From contig CADBUT010000018.1 of the NCBI GenBank assembly GCA_902797925.1, forward strand, positions 1 to 14,376: a stretch of 14,376 nt of DNA, in the 5' to 3' direction. The translations under genes were made by a program, and so were the position numbers. Shown here piece after piece: positions 1 to 7,059 of the stretch; position 1 is the stretch's first letter; each line of letters opens with the position of its first letter. The stretch is from an uncultured Spirochaetaceae bacterium (lineage in GTDB: Bacteria; Spirochaetota; Spirochaetia; Treponematales; Treponemataceae). Under the pieces are notes generated by a model, which saw nothing but the letters and a program-made list of their open reading frames with translations, had not been told where the DNA came from and made no database searches.

Positions 1-10
1 AATAAGCCGC

Positions 11-1366
11 CTAGACTTCTTCTGGCGCTGAAACTTTTATGCTGCTCAAGAATTTCTTCAATTCTTCGCGTTCAATCAAATCAATTGGGCGGCCGTCAAT
101 AAATTTGCGCGATTCTTCACTGAAAGTACCGGCTGTAAAACAGATTCCTCTGCCGGCTTTTGTGTCTCTAATCTTTTCGTGGAAATCTCTGACATAAAGT
201 TCGCCGACAATGCTTGACGTTCTATAAAAACGGAACAGGACAACGTCAGTCCATTTTGAGGTATCAATTTCAGCAAGAATTTCAGTGTTGTCATTTGAAG
301 GAGTAATATCAAGAATGCGCGAGATTGATTTCTCAAAATAAGAGGAAACAATCTGTTTGCACAAAAGAATAAAATCACTCTGATTTGCTATCAAATAAGT
401 CTGAAGATTCTTGTTCTGGTTCAATTCCTGATATTGAATAATAAGACTCTTTGTGTCTTTGTAATCAGGTGTAATGTCCTGAATCTGTTTCAAAAGTCCC
501 AGAGCTTCGCTTATGTTCTGCATTTTCAAATAGACCTGAGCCATTCTGTAGCGCATTTCTGCCGCAATGTCAGCCGGAACATTCTCGTGTTTCAGACCAA
601 TCTCAAAGTCCTGCAACGCTTTTTCAAGAGAATTTGTGTTTGCATGCAGAATACCGACCTGAAGACATGATTTCGGGCCGTAAGTCGGGTCAGAGCGCAG
701 GTGCGTAAAGATTTTTACAGAACGCTCGATAGCGTTTGTCTCTGCGAATGCCTCCGCCAGAGAAAAAAGCACTTCTTTGTCTTCCGGATTGTTGTCGATA
801 GACTGTTTAAGATAAGCAAGCGATTCTTTGTATTTTTTGCCTTTTTCAAGAGACAAGCCCAAAAATCTGTAGACTTCCATATTTGACGGATAGACAATGA
901 GCGTTCTTTTGAATAACGGCGAGGCTTTTTCATAATCGCCGCTAAAATAAAAAGCCTGACCCAGATAATAGTTTACTTCAGCATTATTAACTTCGAATTT
1001 ATGTGCAAGCACCAGACCTTTAAAAGCGTCTGCGGCTCTATCCATTTTTATAGCGCAAATTCCGTATCTGAGGCCTGTTGTAACTGTGTCTATTTCTGCA
1101 TGAGCGGCGGATATATCAATCATCAGATTATACAGAGGAAATGCTTTATCCCATGCGGCTTCGCTGAAATACAAATCGGCAAGCATCTTCAATGCCTGCG
1201 GGTTATGCGGATCCTGCGCCAGTTTACGATTTGCTTCCCGCATAATTGACTGTCTGTCCCGTTTCTTGTCAGGTTTGTTTGCCTTTTTCTGTTCAGACAA
1301 AAAACTCATTACAAGCAAAAAAGCAAGACCGATAACAATAATTGAAATAATTATAGGGAAAATCAT
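11..1366 (-). CDS. Membrane-anchored TPR protein with degenerate Mrr-like C-terminal domain
   Basis: A 451-residue protein if translation starts at 1366. It opens with a hydrophobic anchor (about residues 1-20) followed by a Lys/Arg-rich stretch, so the bulk is probably cytoplasmic. Residues about 50-320 are helical repeats with TPR spacing (the Asp-Pro-x-Asn-Pro and Gly-Asp-Tyr-Glu-Lys-Ala types), a protein-protein interaction scaffold. The last 120 residues resemble the Mrr-type restriction endonuclease-like fold: the block CFTAGTFSEESRKF followed by IDLIEREELKKFL matches the family's late strand and helices. The usual acidic/QxK catalytic core is not visible (LFRFYR stands there), so it is probably a non-catalytic binding domain. 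I chose 1366 because a near-consensus promoter ends 7 nt before this ATG. The alternative start at 1432 would add 22 residues (including CPSC) that lie upstream of that promoter. Its partner is unknown. It diverges from the LysM gene. Confidence 0.8.
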   Translation of the reverse strand: MIFPIIISIIVIGLAFLLVMSFLSEQKKANKPDKKRDRQSIMREANRKLAQDPHNPQALKMLADLYFSEAAWDKAFPLYNLMIDISAAHAEIDTVTTGLRYGICAIKMDRAADAFKGLVLAHKFEVNNAEVNYYLGQAFYFSGDYEKASPLFKRTLIVYPSNMEVYRFLGLSLEKGKKYKESLAYLKQSIDNNPEDKEVLFSLAEAFAETNAIERSVKIFTHLRSDPTYGPKSCLQVGILHANTNSLEKALQDFEIGLKHENVPADIAAEMRYRMAQVYLKMQNISEALGLLKQIQDITPDYKDTKSLIIQYQELNQNKNLQTYLIANQSDFILLCKQIVSSYFEKSISRILDITPSNDNTEILAEIDTSKWTDVVLFRFYRTSSIVGELYVRDFHEKIRDTKAGRGICFTAGTFSEESRKFIDGRPIDLIEREELKKFLSSIKVSAPEEV

Positions 1367-1373
1367 AAGGTTT

Positions 1374-1402
1374 ATTATGCTGTTACATTTTGAACCTGTC
1401 AA
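1374..1402 (-). promoter_or_regulatory. Promoter of the TPR gene, predicted leaderless
   Basis: Reading leftward, a perfect -35 TTGACA (1397-1402), a 17-nt spacer and a -10 CATAAT (1374-1379, 5 of 6) are followed by AAACCTT and then the ATG at 1366. The expected transcription start falls on or within a base or two of the A of the ATG, so the mRNA would have no leader and no ribosome binding site. Confidence 0.65.
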
Positions 1403-1411
1403 GAAACTGCG

Positions 1412-1440
1412 TTGACAAGAAGGGCATACCATAATACCAT
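1412..1440 (+). promoter_or_regulatory. Promoter of the LysM gene, near-leaderless
   Basis: A perfect -35 TTGACA (1412-1417) is followed after 17 nt by TACCAT (1435-1440, 4 of 6). The ATG at 1453 lies 12 nt beyond, leaving a leader of about 6 nt. TATAGT at 1442-1447 is a better -10 by sequence but is 24 nt from this -35; used alone it would give a start at the ATG itself. No Shine-Dalgarno is seen. The -35 faces the -35 of the leftward TPR promoter across 9 bp. Confidence 0.45.
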
Positions 1441-1452
1441 GTATAGTATATT

Positions 1453-2799
1453 ATGAGCAAAAATATTATAGGCATAAAACAGGCCGACGGTACTTTTTAT
1501 CCGATTCTCACCAGGGGAAAACCCGCTAAAAAAAGGCTGCAGATTACAACTGCCAGTGATAATCAGACAGCGGCACAGATTACGCTTTTCTGTGCATCTG
1601 ACGAAAGTTTTTCAGATGCAGAATATGTTGACACGCTCATGATAGAGGGTCTGAAACCTCATGAGAAAAGAGCTGTAGACATCGATTTTGTTGTTTCACT
1701 TGATGAAAATGATGAGCTTTCTGCGGAAGTCTATGACAAGGAAAGCGGCGGCTCTACAAACAGCGCAGTCTCGTTAGTTGCAATCGGCTCAAACAATACA
1801 GAAGCTGAAAACACTTTCGGCATTTCTGACGAGCCTGTTCCTTTTGATTCAGACACAAGCAGCGATGCATTGGGGCTTGCAGATTTAGACGACTTTGACC
1901 TGCCGGACCCGGCAACAATTTCAGATGATACACCTGTCACAGACAGTGCCGGCGATGATGACTTGAATTTTGACATAAACGACCCGTCTCTGTACACAAA
2001 CGAAACTGTAGCCGATGACGCCTTTGCAGACGATTCTTCTGCCGATGAAACTTACGAAGCCATAGCCGCAACAGCAGGTGCAACCGCTGCAAGCATTACG
2101 CCGGACATGAGTGCATTCTCTGTTTCAAACGACGGTTACGACGACATTGCCGATGAATACGATAAAACTTATGAAGACATTGCAGCAGCAGCCGGTGTTG
2201 CAAAATCAGCAGATGAAGAGCTTTTTAATTCAGATGATAACTACAACAGCTCAGAAGCTCCTGATCTTTTCTCTGACCAGCAGTCTTCAGACAGCGGTTT
2301 TTCTGACTTTGACTTTCTTGACCCGAATGCAGGGAAATCTCGGATTCCGCTTGTGCCGGTTATCTGTGTCATTTGTGCAATTATCTCGCTTTTATCATGC
2401 ATCTTTATCTGGCTTGCCGGTTCTAGAAACAAAGAACCTTTGCAGCCTTTGGTTGTTGACAAAGCTCCGGCTGTCAAATATCAGTCTGTAACTGTTGTCA
2501 CAGAAAAGCCGGAACCTGTTGATGCAGCATTAATAGACCGCATAAGTTCAGCTTATTCTGCGAAAGAAGATTCAATTGTAATTATTGATGCGCCTGTAGT
2601 TGTTCCAGCTCCTGCTTCCAGAAGAGCCTCTGAAAAAGATACAAAAGACTATCAGATTAAATGGGGCGACACACTCTGGGATATTGCAGATACATTCTAT
2701 AAAAACCCATGGATGTATGAAAAAATTGCCAGGGCAAATAATATCAAAAATCCTGACTTTATTTTGTCCGGAACATGGATAAAGATTCCGCCTCAGTAA
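1453..2799 (+). CDS. Hsp70 substrate-domain-like / transmembrane / LysM protein
   Basis: 448 residues with an unusual order of domains. Residues about 4-110 resemble the beta-sandwich substrate-binding domain of DnaK/Hsp70: GI near the start, TTASDNQTAAQITLF in place of the Hsp70 TAEDNQ.A block, then IEGLKP, an IDF.VSLDENDEL strand and VYDKESGG. No ATPase domain is present. Residues about 110-295 are acidic, Asp/Ser/Ala-rich and likely disordered, with an internal near-repeat (ETYEAIAATAGA near 199 and KTYEDIAAAAGV near 238). Residues 299-323 form one transmembrane segment. Residues 400-448 are a LysM domain (YQIKWGDTLWDIA to WIKIPPQ), which binds peptidoglycan glycan strands. With no signal peptide, the expected topology is N-terminus in the cytoplasm and LysM in the periplasm. 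The transglycosylase gene follows by 5 nt, so the two are probably one operon. LysM and membrane calls are firm; the Hsp70-like call is by eye. Confidence 0.82.
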   Translation: MSKNIIGIKQADGTFYPILTRGKPAKKRLQITTASDNQTAAQITLFCASDESFSDAEYVDTLMIEGLKPHEKRAVDIDFVVSLDENDELSAEVYDKESGGSTNSAVSLVAIGSNNTEAENTFGISDEPVPFDSDTSSDALGLADLDDFDLPDPATISDDTPVTDSAGDDDLNFDINDPSLYTNETVADDAFADDSSADETYEAIAATAGATAASITPDMSAFSVSNDGYDDIADEYDKTYEDIAAAAGVAKSADEELFNSDDNYNSSEAPDLFSDQQSSDSGFSDFDFLDPNAGKSRIPLVPVICVICAIISLLSCIFIWLAGSRNKEPLQPLVVDKAPAVKYQSVTVVTEKPEPVDAALIDRISSAYSAKEDSIVIIDAPVVVPAPASRRASEKDTKDYQIKWGDTLWDIADTFYKNPWMYEKIARANNIKNPDFILSGTWIKIPPQ

Positions 2800-2804
2800 T
2801 TTTA

Positions 2805-5090
2805 ATGCGAATTCTATGTCTCTTAATGGCGGTAGTTATGCCTCTTGTAGCATGCACCGCCTGCAAAGCTCAAACCTCAACTGAAAATCAGGAAAAACTG
2901 CTTGAAATTCTCAATGACTCTGATTTTGACGCGCTTAAAGAGCTTGTATCTTCACCGTCTTTTACCTCTACAGTTGAACCCGATTCATGCTATTACACAG
3001 CACTGCATCTTCTGAATATCGGTGAAACAGAGCGGGCAGCAGAACTTCTGCGCTACGGAAAAACTCATGCATCATGGCAGATTGCACAGGAATGTGCGCG
3101 CAAACTCTGTTCGGTTGGTACGCCGCAGGAAAGGGAAGCTTCCGCAAAATATTTTGCAGAAGCTTATCCGCAGGAACGCGATGCAGACTTTTACATTCTT
3201 GAAGAATTATTCAACCAGAAAAAGTACAAAGAAGCGCTGAAAGCCTGTCCTCTGCCGGCTTTGGCTGATTTTGCATTTCCACAGGATGAACAGAAAGCAA
3301 AGACGGAACTGCAAAAAAAGCGCATTGAGCTCAACTTAGAAGCGCAGAACAAAAAGACAAAGTATCAGCTTCTCTGCCTTTTAAAAACAAAAAACCCGAA
3401 ATTTACAGAATATTTCAGTTTATGGGTAAACAACTGGAACATTTCTGAAGAGCATGAATCTTTCTTAAAATTTTGGGAAGAACTTCCGCAGGAAGAAAAG
3501 GACTCTGCACAGACTGTTAACGGGCAGAACCCCGGAACACTGGCGGAGCTTCTGCAATTCAGAGTAAGCGTAAAACAGAAAAAGTACAAACAGGCACTTT
3601 TAATGCTGGCAGCTCTTCCGTATTCGCCTGAAAATTTTACGGGCAAGGTTTTCTCTGATTTTGGCCGCGCGGAACTGTACGGCGGAACTGCCGCAAAAGA
3701 AGGTGCATCAACTTTCAGGACAATCGCAGAAAAAACAAAAGACCCTGATATAGCTTTTCTTGCATGGTTTTATTGCGCCCAGTTTTCCGTCAACGAGAAA
3801 AATTTTGACGCAGCACTTAATGCATTTATCCTTTCAATGCACGCCGCTCCGACACCGGCAAAATATGACAACGCACTGTGGTATTACCTGAAAACAGCCA
3901 GGACGGTTTCGCTTGAAGCGGCAAAAGACGCGCTAAAAACATACGCCCCGACATGGCAGGATCCAGAATATTTTGATGATTTTCTTGAAACTATAGCAGA
4001 AGATTTGCTGCAGGGCTGCTATTGGAATGACTTTGTTGAGACTTACATGCTTATTCAGGGCTACGCCGCGCCGGATTCGCTGGCAAGATATGCCTATATA
4101 AGCGGCCGTCTAATCGAAGAAACAATGGCGGAGAATCCTTTTCAGGGATTGAGCCGTTTACAGGCAGCCCAGGAATGTTACGAAAAAGCTTATGACGGAA
4201 ACCACACAGCGCTTTATTACAGGTTTCTGGCGGCAGAACAGCTCGGCATTCCTATTGAGGAAGAAATAGAAAAAAACAGCACAATTCATTTTGAAGAAGA
4301 CAAAGCGCTCGAAGCATTCGTTGTAGGCTATGCAAAGCATGCACTTTTTGACGAGGCTTACAAAACTTATAGGGCACACTACCACGACATAAGCATTGAG
4401 TGTGCTTCTGAACTTTCGCAGATTTTCAGCAGCGCAGCAGAAAAAGACTGTAAGCTGCATTACAACGCACTGCGCATTATAAGCTATGCCGCAGGACGTT
4501 CGGATTCAACGCTTACAAAAGATATTCTCTGCCTTTTGTATCCGCGTCCATATCTTGAAGAAGTCAAAGCGGCGGCGGAGACATTCGGTGTGAACGAAGA
4601 TGTGCTTTTCGGGCTTATAAGAACAGAAAGCTATTTTGACAGAACAATTACATCGAGGGCCGGTGCGACAGGTCTTGCACAGCTTATGGATGCCACAGCA
4701 AGCGACATTGCAAAAAAGCTTAAAATCAAAGAATATGACTTAACTGACGCAGAGACAAACGTAAACTTCGGTGCATATTATCTGAACAATCTGACAGAGC
4801 GGCTTGACAATTCAATTATGATGGCGCTTTTTGCATATAACGGCGGAATCGCACGCGTACGCCGATGGCAGAAAGCCGCGAAAGATTTGCCGGTAGACCT
4901 GTTCCTTGAGACAATTCCATTTAAAGAAACACGTGATTACGGGCGCAAGGTGCTTTCTGCCGCGTCTTTGTACGGCTATCTTTACTACAACAAAACCGTT
5001 CATCAGGTTGTGCAGGAAATAATAGGTACAAAACCGCAAATTGAAAGCAACAAACTGAATAAGACACAGGACACAGAAAAAAGCAAATAG
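2805..5090 (+). CDS. Lytic transglycosylase lipoprotein (Slt family)
   Basis: 761 residues from the ATG at 2805. The N-terminus is a lipoprotein signal peptide ending in the lipobox LVAC, with Cys at residue 17. Residues about 30-570 are an alpha-helical solenoid of TPR-like repeats, as in the superhelical domain of Slt70. Residues about 590-740 are the SLT catalytic domain: ETFGVNEDVLFGLIRTES with catalytic Glu at about residue 608, then SRAGATGLAQLM, and FAYNGG further on. Enzymes of this family cleave the MurNAc-GlcNAc bond of peptidoglycan to give 1,6-anhydro ends. The start at 2805 is preferred to the in-frame ATG at 2775 because it puts the signal peptide at the N-terminus; the longer form adds MDKDSASVIL and overlaps the LysM gene by 25 bp. 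No Shine-Dalgarno is seen, so translation is probably coupled to the LysM stop 5 nt upstream. Confidence 0.92.
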   Translation: MRILCLLMAVVMPLVACTACKAQTSTENQEKLLEILNDSDFDALKELVSSPSFTSTVEPDSCYYTALHLLNIGETERAAELLRYGKTHASWQIAQECARKLCSVGTPQEREASAKYFAEAYPQERDADFYILEELFNQKKYKEALKACPLPALADFAFPQDEQKAKTELQKKRIELNLEAQNKKTKYQLLCLLKTKNPKFTEYFSLWVNNWNISEEHESFLKFWEELPQEEKDSAQTVNGQNPGTLAELLQFRVSVKQKKYKQALLMLAALPYSPENFTGKVFSDFGRAELYGGTAAKEGASTFRTIAEKTKDPDIAFLAWFYCAQFSVNEKNFDAALNAFILSMHAAPTPAKYDNALWYYLKTARTVSLEAAKDALKTYAPTWQDPEYFDDFLETIAEDLLQGCYWNDFVETYMLIQGYAAPDSLARYAYISGRLIEETMAENPFQGLSRLQAAQECYEKAYDGNHTALYYRFLAAEQLGIPIEEEIEKNSTIHFEEDKALEAFVVGYAKHALFDEAYKTYRAHYHDISIECASELSQIFSSAAEKDCKLHYNALRIISYAAGRSDSTLTKDILCLLYPRPYLEEVKAAAETFGVNEDVLFGLIRTESYFDRTITSRAGATGLAQLMDATASDIAKKLKIKEYDLTDAETNVNFGAYYLNNLTERLDNSIMMALFAYNGGIARVRRWQKAAKDLPVDLFLETIPFKETRDYGRKVLSAASLYGYLYYNKTVHQVVQEIIGTKPQIESNKLNKTQDTEKSK

Positions 5091-5123
5091 TTCCGCGTAT
5101 TCTGCGCCCGCTCCAGATGTAAG

Positions 5124-5969
5124 CTAAAAAAGGAATAATCCGGCTATTCCAAGCGGAATCAAATAAATTGCGAAAAATCCGAGCCGGCCGCTTTTTATAA
5201 GCTTCATAAGCACAAACAAAGCGCCTAAGCCTGCAAGAAACGCAGCCAGACAGCCCGCCGCAAGACAGGGCACAGACACAACGCCTGTCATTTCGCCCAA
5301 ATCTTTTACTTCAAGAATGAAAGCGCCCAAAATTGCAGGAATTGAAAGAATAAAAGAGAATTCGCCAGCTGTTTTGCGGTCTACGCCAGAAAGAATAGCA
5401 GCAGAAATTGTGCTGCCAGAACGCGAAATGCCGGGCAGAGTGCCGAACCCCTGCGCAATGCCGCAGATAATGCCCTGCTTTACGCTCACTGCACCTTCAG
5501 TCTGCTCTGCTGCGGAAGCTTCTTCAGCTGAAGATGAACCAGCCGCAGTCTTTCCCGATTTATCAAGCACTGTTGCAAAAACAAGCAGAATGCCGGTTAC
5601 GATAAATCCGGTGCAGACAAGCTTTATAGGCGCATCTTCTATAAAATGGCTTGAAACAACGCCGAGAACGCCTGTTATTACAGTCGCAACAATAACAGCG
5701 AGAATGGTTGTCTGCTTCGGCTTGTCACCGTCGAGCGGCTTTTTTACCACCATTCTTATAAAAACTGAAATTAAATCGATTATTGTCTTTCTAAAAAAGA
5801 GCACAACTGCCGCAAGAGTTGCAACATGAAGGCAGACATCAAAAATAAGCGGAACTCCGTCTAAACCGAACAGCTTTTGAGCCACTACAAGATGCCCCGA
5901 GCTGGACACCGGTAGAAATTCCGTTATACCCTGCAAAATTCCTAAAAAGAGCGACTGAAATATACTCAT
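5124..5969 (-). CDS. uppP: Undecaprenyl-diphosphatase UppP (BacA)
   Basis: 281 residues, an integral membrane phosphatase that converts undecaprenyl diphosphate to the monophosphate and so recycles the lipid carrier for peptidoglycan and other envelope polymers; this family confers bacitracin tolerance. Both signature motifs are present: QGITEFLPVSSSGH at 13-26 (with Glu17) and PGISRSGST at 179-187 (with Arg183). Several hydrophobic helices surround them. A low-complexity Ser/Ala/Glu-rich loop at about 137-163 precedes the second motif and makes the protein slightly longer than usual. The ATG has a GGGAG ribosome binding site 6 nt upstream. The gene is convergent with the transglycosylase gene across 33 bp, in which I see no terminator. 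Its place beside two peptidoglycan proteins fits its role. Confidence 0.96.
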   Translation of the reverse strand: MSIFQSLFLGILQGITEFLPVSSSGHLVVAQKLFGLDGVPLIFDVCLHVATLAAVVLFFRKTIIDLISVFIRMVVKKPLDGDKPKQTTILAVIVATVITGVLGVVSSHFIEDAPIKLVCTGFIVTGILLVFATVLDKSGKTAAGSSSAEEASAAEQTEGAVSVKQGIICGIAQGFGTLPGISRSGSTISAAILSGVDRKTAGEFSFILSIPAILGAFILEVKDLGEMTGVVSVPCLAAGCLAAFLAGLGALFVLMKLIKSGRLGFFAIYLIPLGIAGLFLF

Positions 5970-6023
5970 AAAATACTCCCTGTTTCAAACTTTGGAAAAC
6001 ATAGAGAATCTTATCGATATGAG

Positions 6024-6074
6024 AGAAAAAAAGAAAGGGGAAATGCAGACGGATTTCAAAATCTGCATTTCCCC
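6024..6074 (-). terminator. Rho-independent terminator, leftward
   Basis: A perfect 13-bp stem (6037-6049 with 6062-6074) around a 12-nt loop. On the minus strand it is followed by a T-rich run (6024-6036). It would end leftward transcripts coming from the 6250-6861 genes before uppP. On the plus strand no T-run follows, so it is probably one-directional. Confidence 0.75.
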
Positions 6075-6180
6075 AGAAAGCAAGAAAGTAAGTATGAAGG
6101 AAAAGGAGAGCTGTCAAGCAAAATGGCATAAAATGCGAACATTCACTCTAAATACCGTAAATAACATTTACAGCATTTTA

Positions 6181-6207
6181 ATAAGCTTACATAACATATA
6201 AGCTTAT
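6181..6207. repeat. 9-bp inverted repeat in intergenic region
   Basis: ATAAGCTTA at 6181-6189 and its exact complement at 6199-6207 around a 9-nt AT-rich spacer, with a few more imperfect pairs outside. No T-tract follows on either strand, so it is not a standard terminator. It could be a protein-binding palindrome or part of the 3' untranslated region of the leftward gene. Confidence 0.45.
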
Positions 6208-6221
6208 TGAAGTGCTGTTTC

Positions 6222-6243
6222 AGGCTGCCTTAAAAGACAGCCT
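6222..6243 (-). repeat. Hairpin directly after the leftward gene's stop
   Basis: AGGCTGCC (6222-6229) and GACAGCCT (6236-6243) pair over 8 bp, with one G-T wobble in the RNA, around a 6-nt loop. It starts 6 nt beyond the stop codon of the leftward gene. No T-run follows, so it is more likely an mRNA 3'-end stabiliser or weak terminator ahead of the stronger one at 6024-6074. Confidence 0.4.
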
Positions 6244-6249
6244 TACAGT

Positions 6250-6582
6250 CTATTTTCTCAAATCAAAGACATGAACAATAGAAGCACCTATTGTTACATC
6301 ACCTCTGTCTGAAACCTGAATACCTACAAAGTCTCCCTTGCGTATGTCACCGATGCCGATGCTTATAACACCGCGTGGAGAACGGTTGGCAGCGTTCGGA
6401 TCATCGTTATCGCGGAAAATTTTTGTCGATGCAGAAGCTTCTACGATAAGCGTGTCGCCGTCAGACTCTACAACCAAAGTACCCGAAGCCGGGTCAACAG
6501 CTTTTACCGTTCCCTGAACAGGACAGTCATAATCGCAGTCATAGACATACTCGTATTCGACTACTGTCTTTGTAAGGGGCAA
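6250..6582 (-). CDS. DUF5666-like domain, cut off from its exported N-terminus by a TGA
   Basis: About 110 residues in the same frame as the exported protein upstream, separated from it only by one TGA (6586-6588) and one GAT codon. The body reads as a small beta-barrel of the DUF5666/OB type: VQGTVKAVDPASGTLVVE, then GDTLIVEASASTKIF, then GDIRKGDFVGIQV. Such domains are usually on exported proteins. There is no ATG or GTG in frame; the only start would be TTG at 6582, three bases after the TGA, with no good ribosome binding site. Three explanations fit: a nonsense mutation (pseudogene half), an assembly error, or stop readthrough/re-initiation. The domain is otherwise intact up to a normal TAG at 6250. 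Confidence 0.5.
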   Translation of the reverse strand: MPLTKTVVEYEYVYDCDYDCPVQGTVKAVDPASGTLVVESDGDTLIVEASASTKIFRDNDDPNAANRSPRGVISIGIGDIRKGDFVGIQVSDRGDVTIGASIVHVFDLRK

Positions 6583-6585
6583 ATC

Positions 6586-6861
6586 TCATCTTACTGGCGG
6601 CGGGTCACGGTAAACGCGGCTTGTACTTCTGTACACAACTATCGGCCGTGAGCGGTAGTAATGAAACCGGACTGGCGGTGGCGGCGGCAAAGGCCTTGCA
6701 TGATGATGGTGCGGAGGCGGCGGTGCCTTCTTAGGTGTCAGCAGTTGCGGGCTTGCCGGATCCGGTCTTGGATGCGGACCTTTATGCGGCGGCTGGGCAC
6801 TGGCACAAAATATCATAAAGCAAAGCGTAACCGTACATGCAGTGATTAACTTTTTCTTCAT
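6586..6861 (-). CDS. Exported Pro/His-rich protein, possibly truncated by in-frame TGA
   Basis: 91 residues from the ATG at 6861, which has AGGAG (6867-6871 on the minus strand) at good spacing; the longer upstream ATG at 6915 lacks this. Residues 1-22 form a signal peptide ending ASA before QPP. The mature part is low-complexity: Pro-, His- and Arg-rich (HHHH, PPPPPP), ending in a Tyr/Arg stretch. This looks like a flexible, possibly metal-binding or surface-associated linker rather than a folded domain. It ends in TGA, after which the same frame continues for 111 codons through a well-formed DUF5666-like domain, so the original gene was probably one protein of about 203 residues (6250-6861). 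No known family can be named for this half. Confidence 0.6.
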   Translation of the reverse strand: MKKKLITACTVTLCFMIFCASAQPPHKGPHPRPDPASPQLLTPKKAPPPPHHHHARPLPPPPPVRFHYYRSRPIVVYRSTSRVYRDPPPVR

Positions 6862-6917
6862 AAAATCTCCTGTATTGACAGAAATCAACAAACCCCAATG
6901 CAAGCATCGTGGCATGA

Positions 6918-6946
6918 ACCATAGAAATAGAAATATCTATTTACAA
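6918..6946 (-). promoter_or_regulatory. Candidate promoter for the 6861 gene
   Basis: Reading leftward, TTGTAA (6941-6946, 4 of 6) and TATGGT (6918-6923, 4 of 6) are separated by exactly 17 nt. The start would fall near 6911, giving a leader of about 50 nt that contains the AGGAG site. Moderate match only. Confidence 0.35.
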
Positions 6947-7002
6947 TAGCTTTATTTACTAAACACAGCAAGGGTTCGTTGTTCTCATAAGGTATTGCAG
7001 TC

Positions 7003-7049
7003 GGGTTTCATACCCTTTATTTCAACCCAAGTGTCGGGGTATGAAACCC
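7003..7049. repeat. Perfect 13-bp inverted repeat
   Basis: GGGTTTCATACCC at 7003-7015 and its exact reverse complement at 7037-7049, around a 21-nt spacer. It lies between divergent genes, away from both likely promoters. No T-run adjoins it. It may be part of a dispersed intergenic repeat or a mobile-element relic; this cannot be settled from one copy. Confidence 0.6.
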
Positions 7050-7059
7050 TCCGCACGAA

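Noticed and set aside
1367..1432. Longer N-terminus of the TPR protein with a CPSC zinc-ribbon-like start
   Set aside because: The extra codons overlay a near-consensus promoter whose predicted start is at the ATG at 1366, and only one CxxC is present.
2775..2804. Transglycosylase start at 2775 overlapping the LysM gene
   Set aside because: It places ten residues, including two acidic ones, before a standard lipoprotein signal peptide; the ATG at 2805 gives a normal one.
5091..5123. Terminator between the convergent transglycosylase and uppP genes
   Set aside because: No stem of useful length and no T-run found in the 33 bp.
5317..5829. 170-codon plus-strand open frame opposite uppP
   Set aside because: It is the antisense shadow of uppP, whose motifs are unmistakable; no ribosome binding site or family pattern supports it.
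5992..6201. Small plus-strand gene between uppP and the DUF5666-like gene
   Set aside because: The frame runs through the terminator hairpin, has no clear ribosome binding site, and has Lys/Glu-rich composition expected from an A-rich tract.
6543..6588. TGA as a selenocysteine codon with a SECIS hairpin
   Set aside because: A hairpin does follow the TGA, but its AATA loop lacks the conserved G and bulged U of bacterial SECIS elements, and the local protein context is not a redox motif.
6536..6589. ATG overlapping the TGA stop (ATGA) as start of the downstream gene
   Set aside because: That frame ends after about 16 codons and is not the frame of the DUF5666-like domain.
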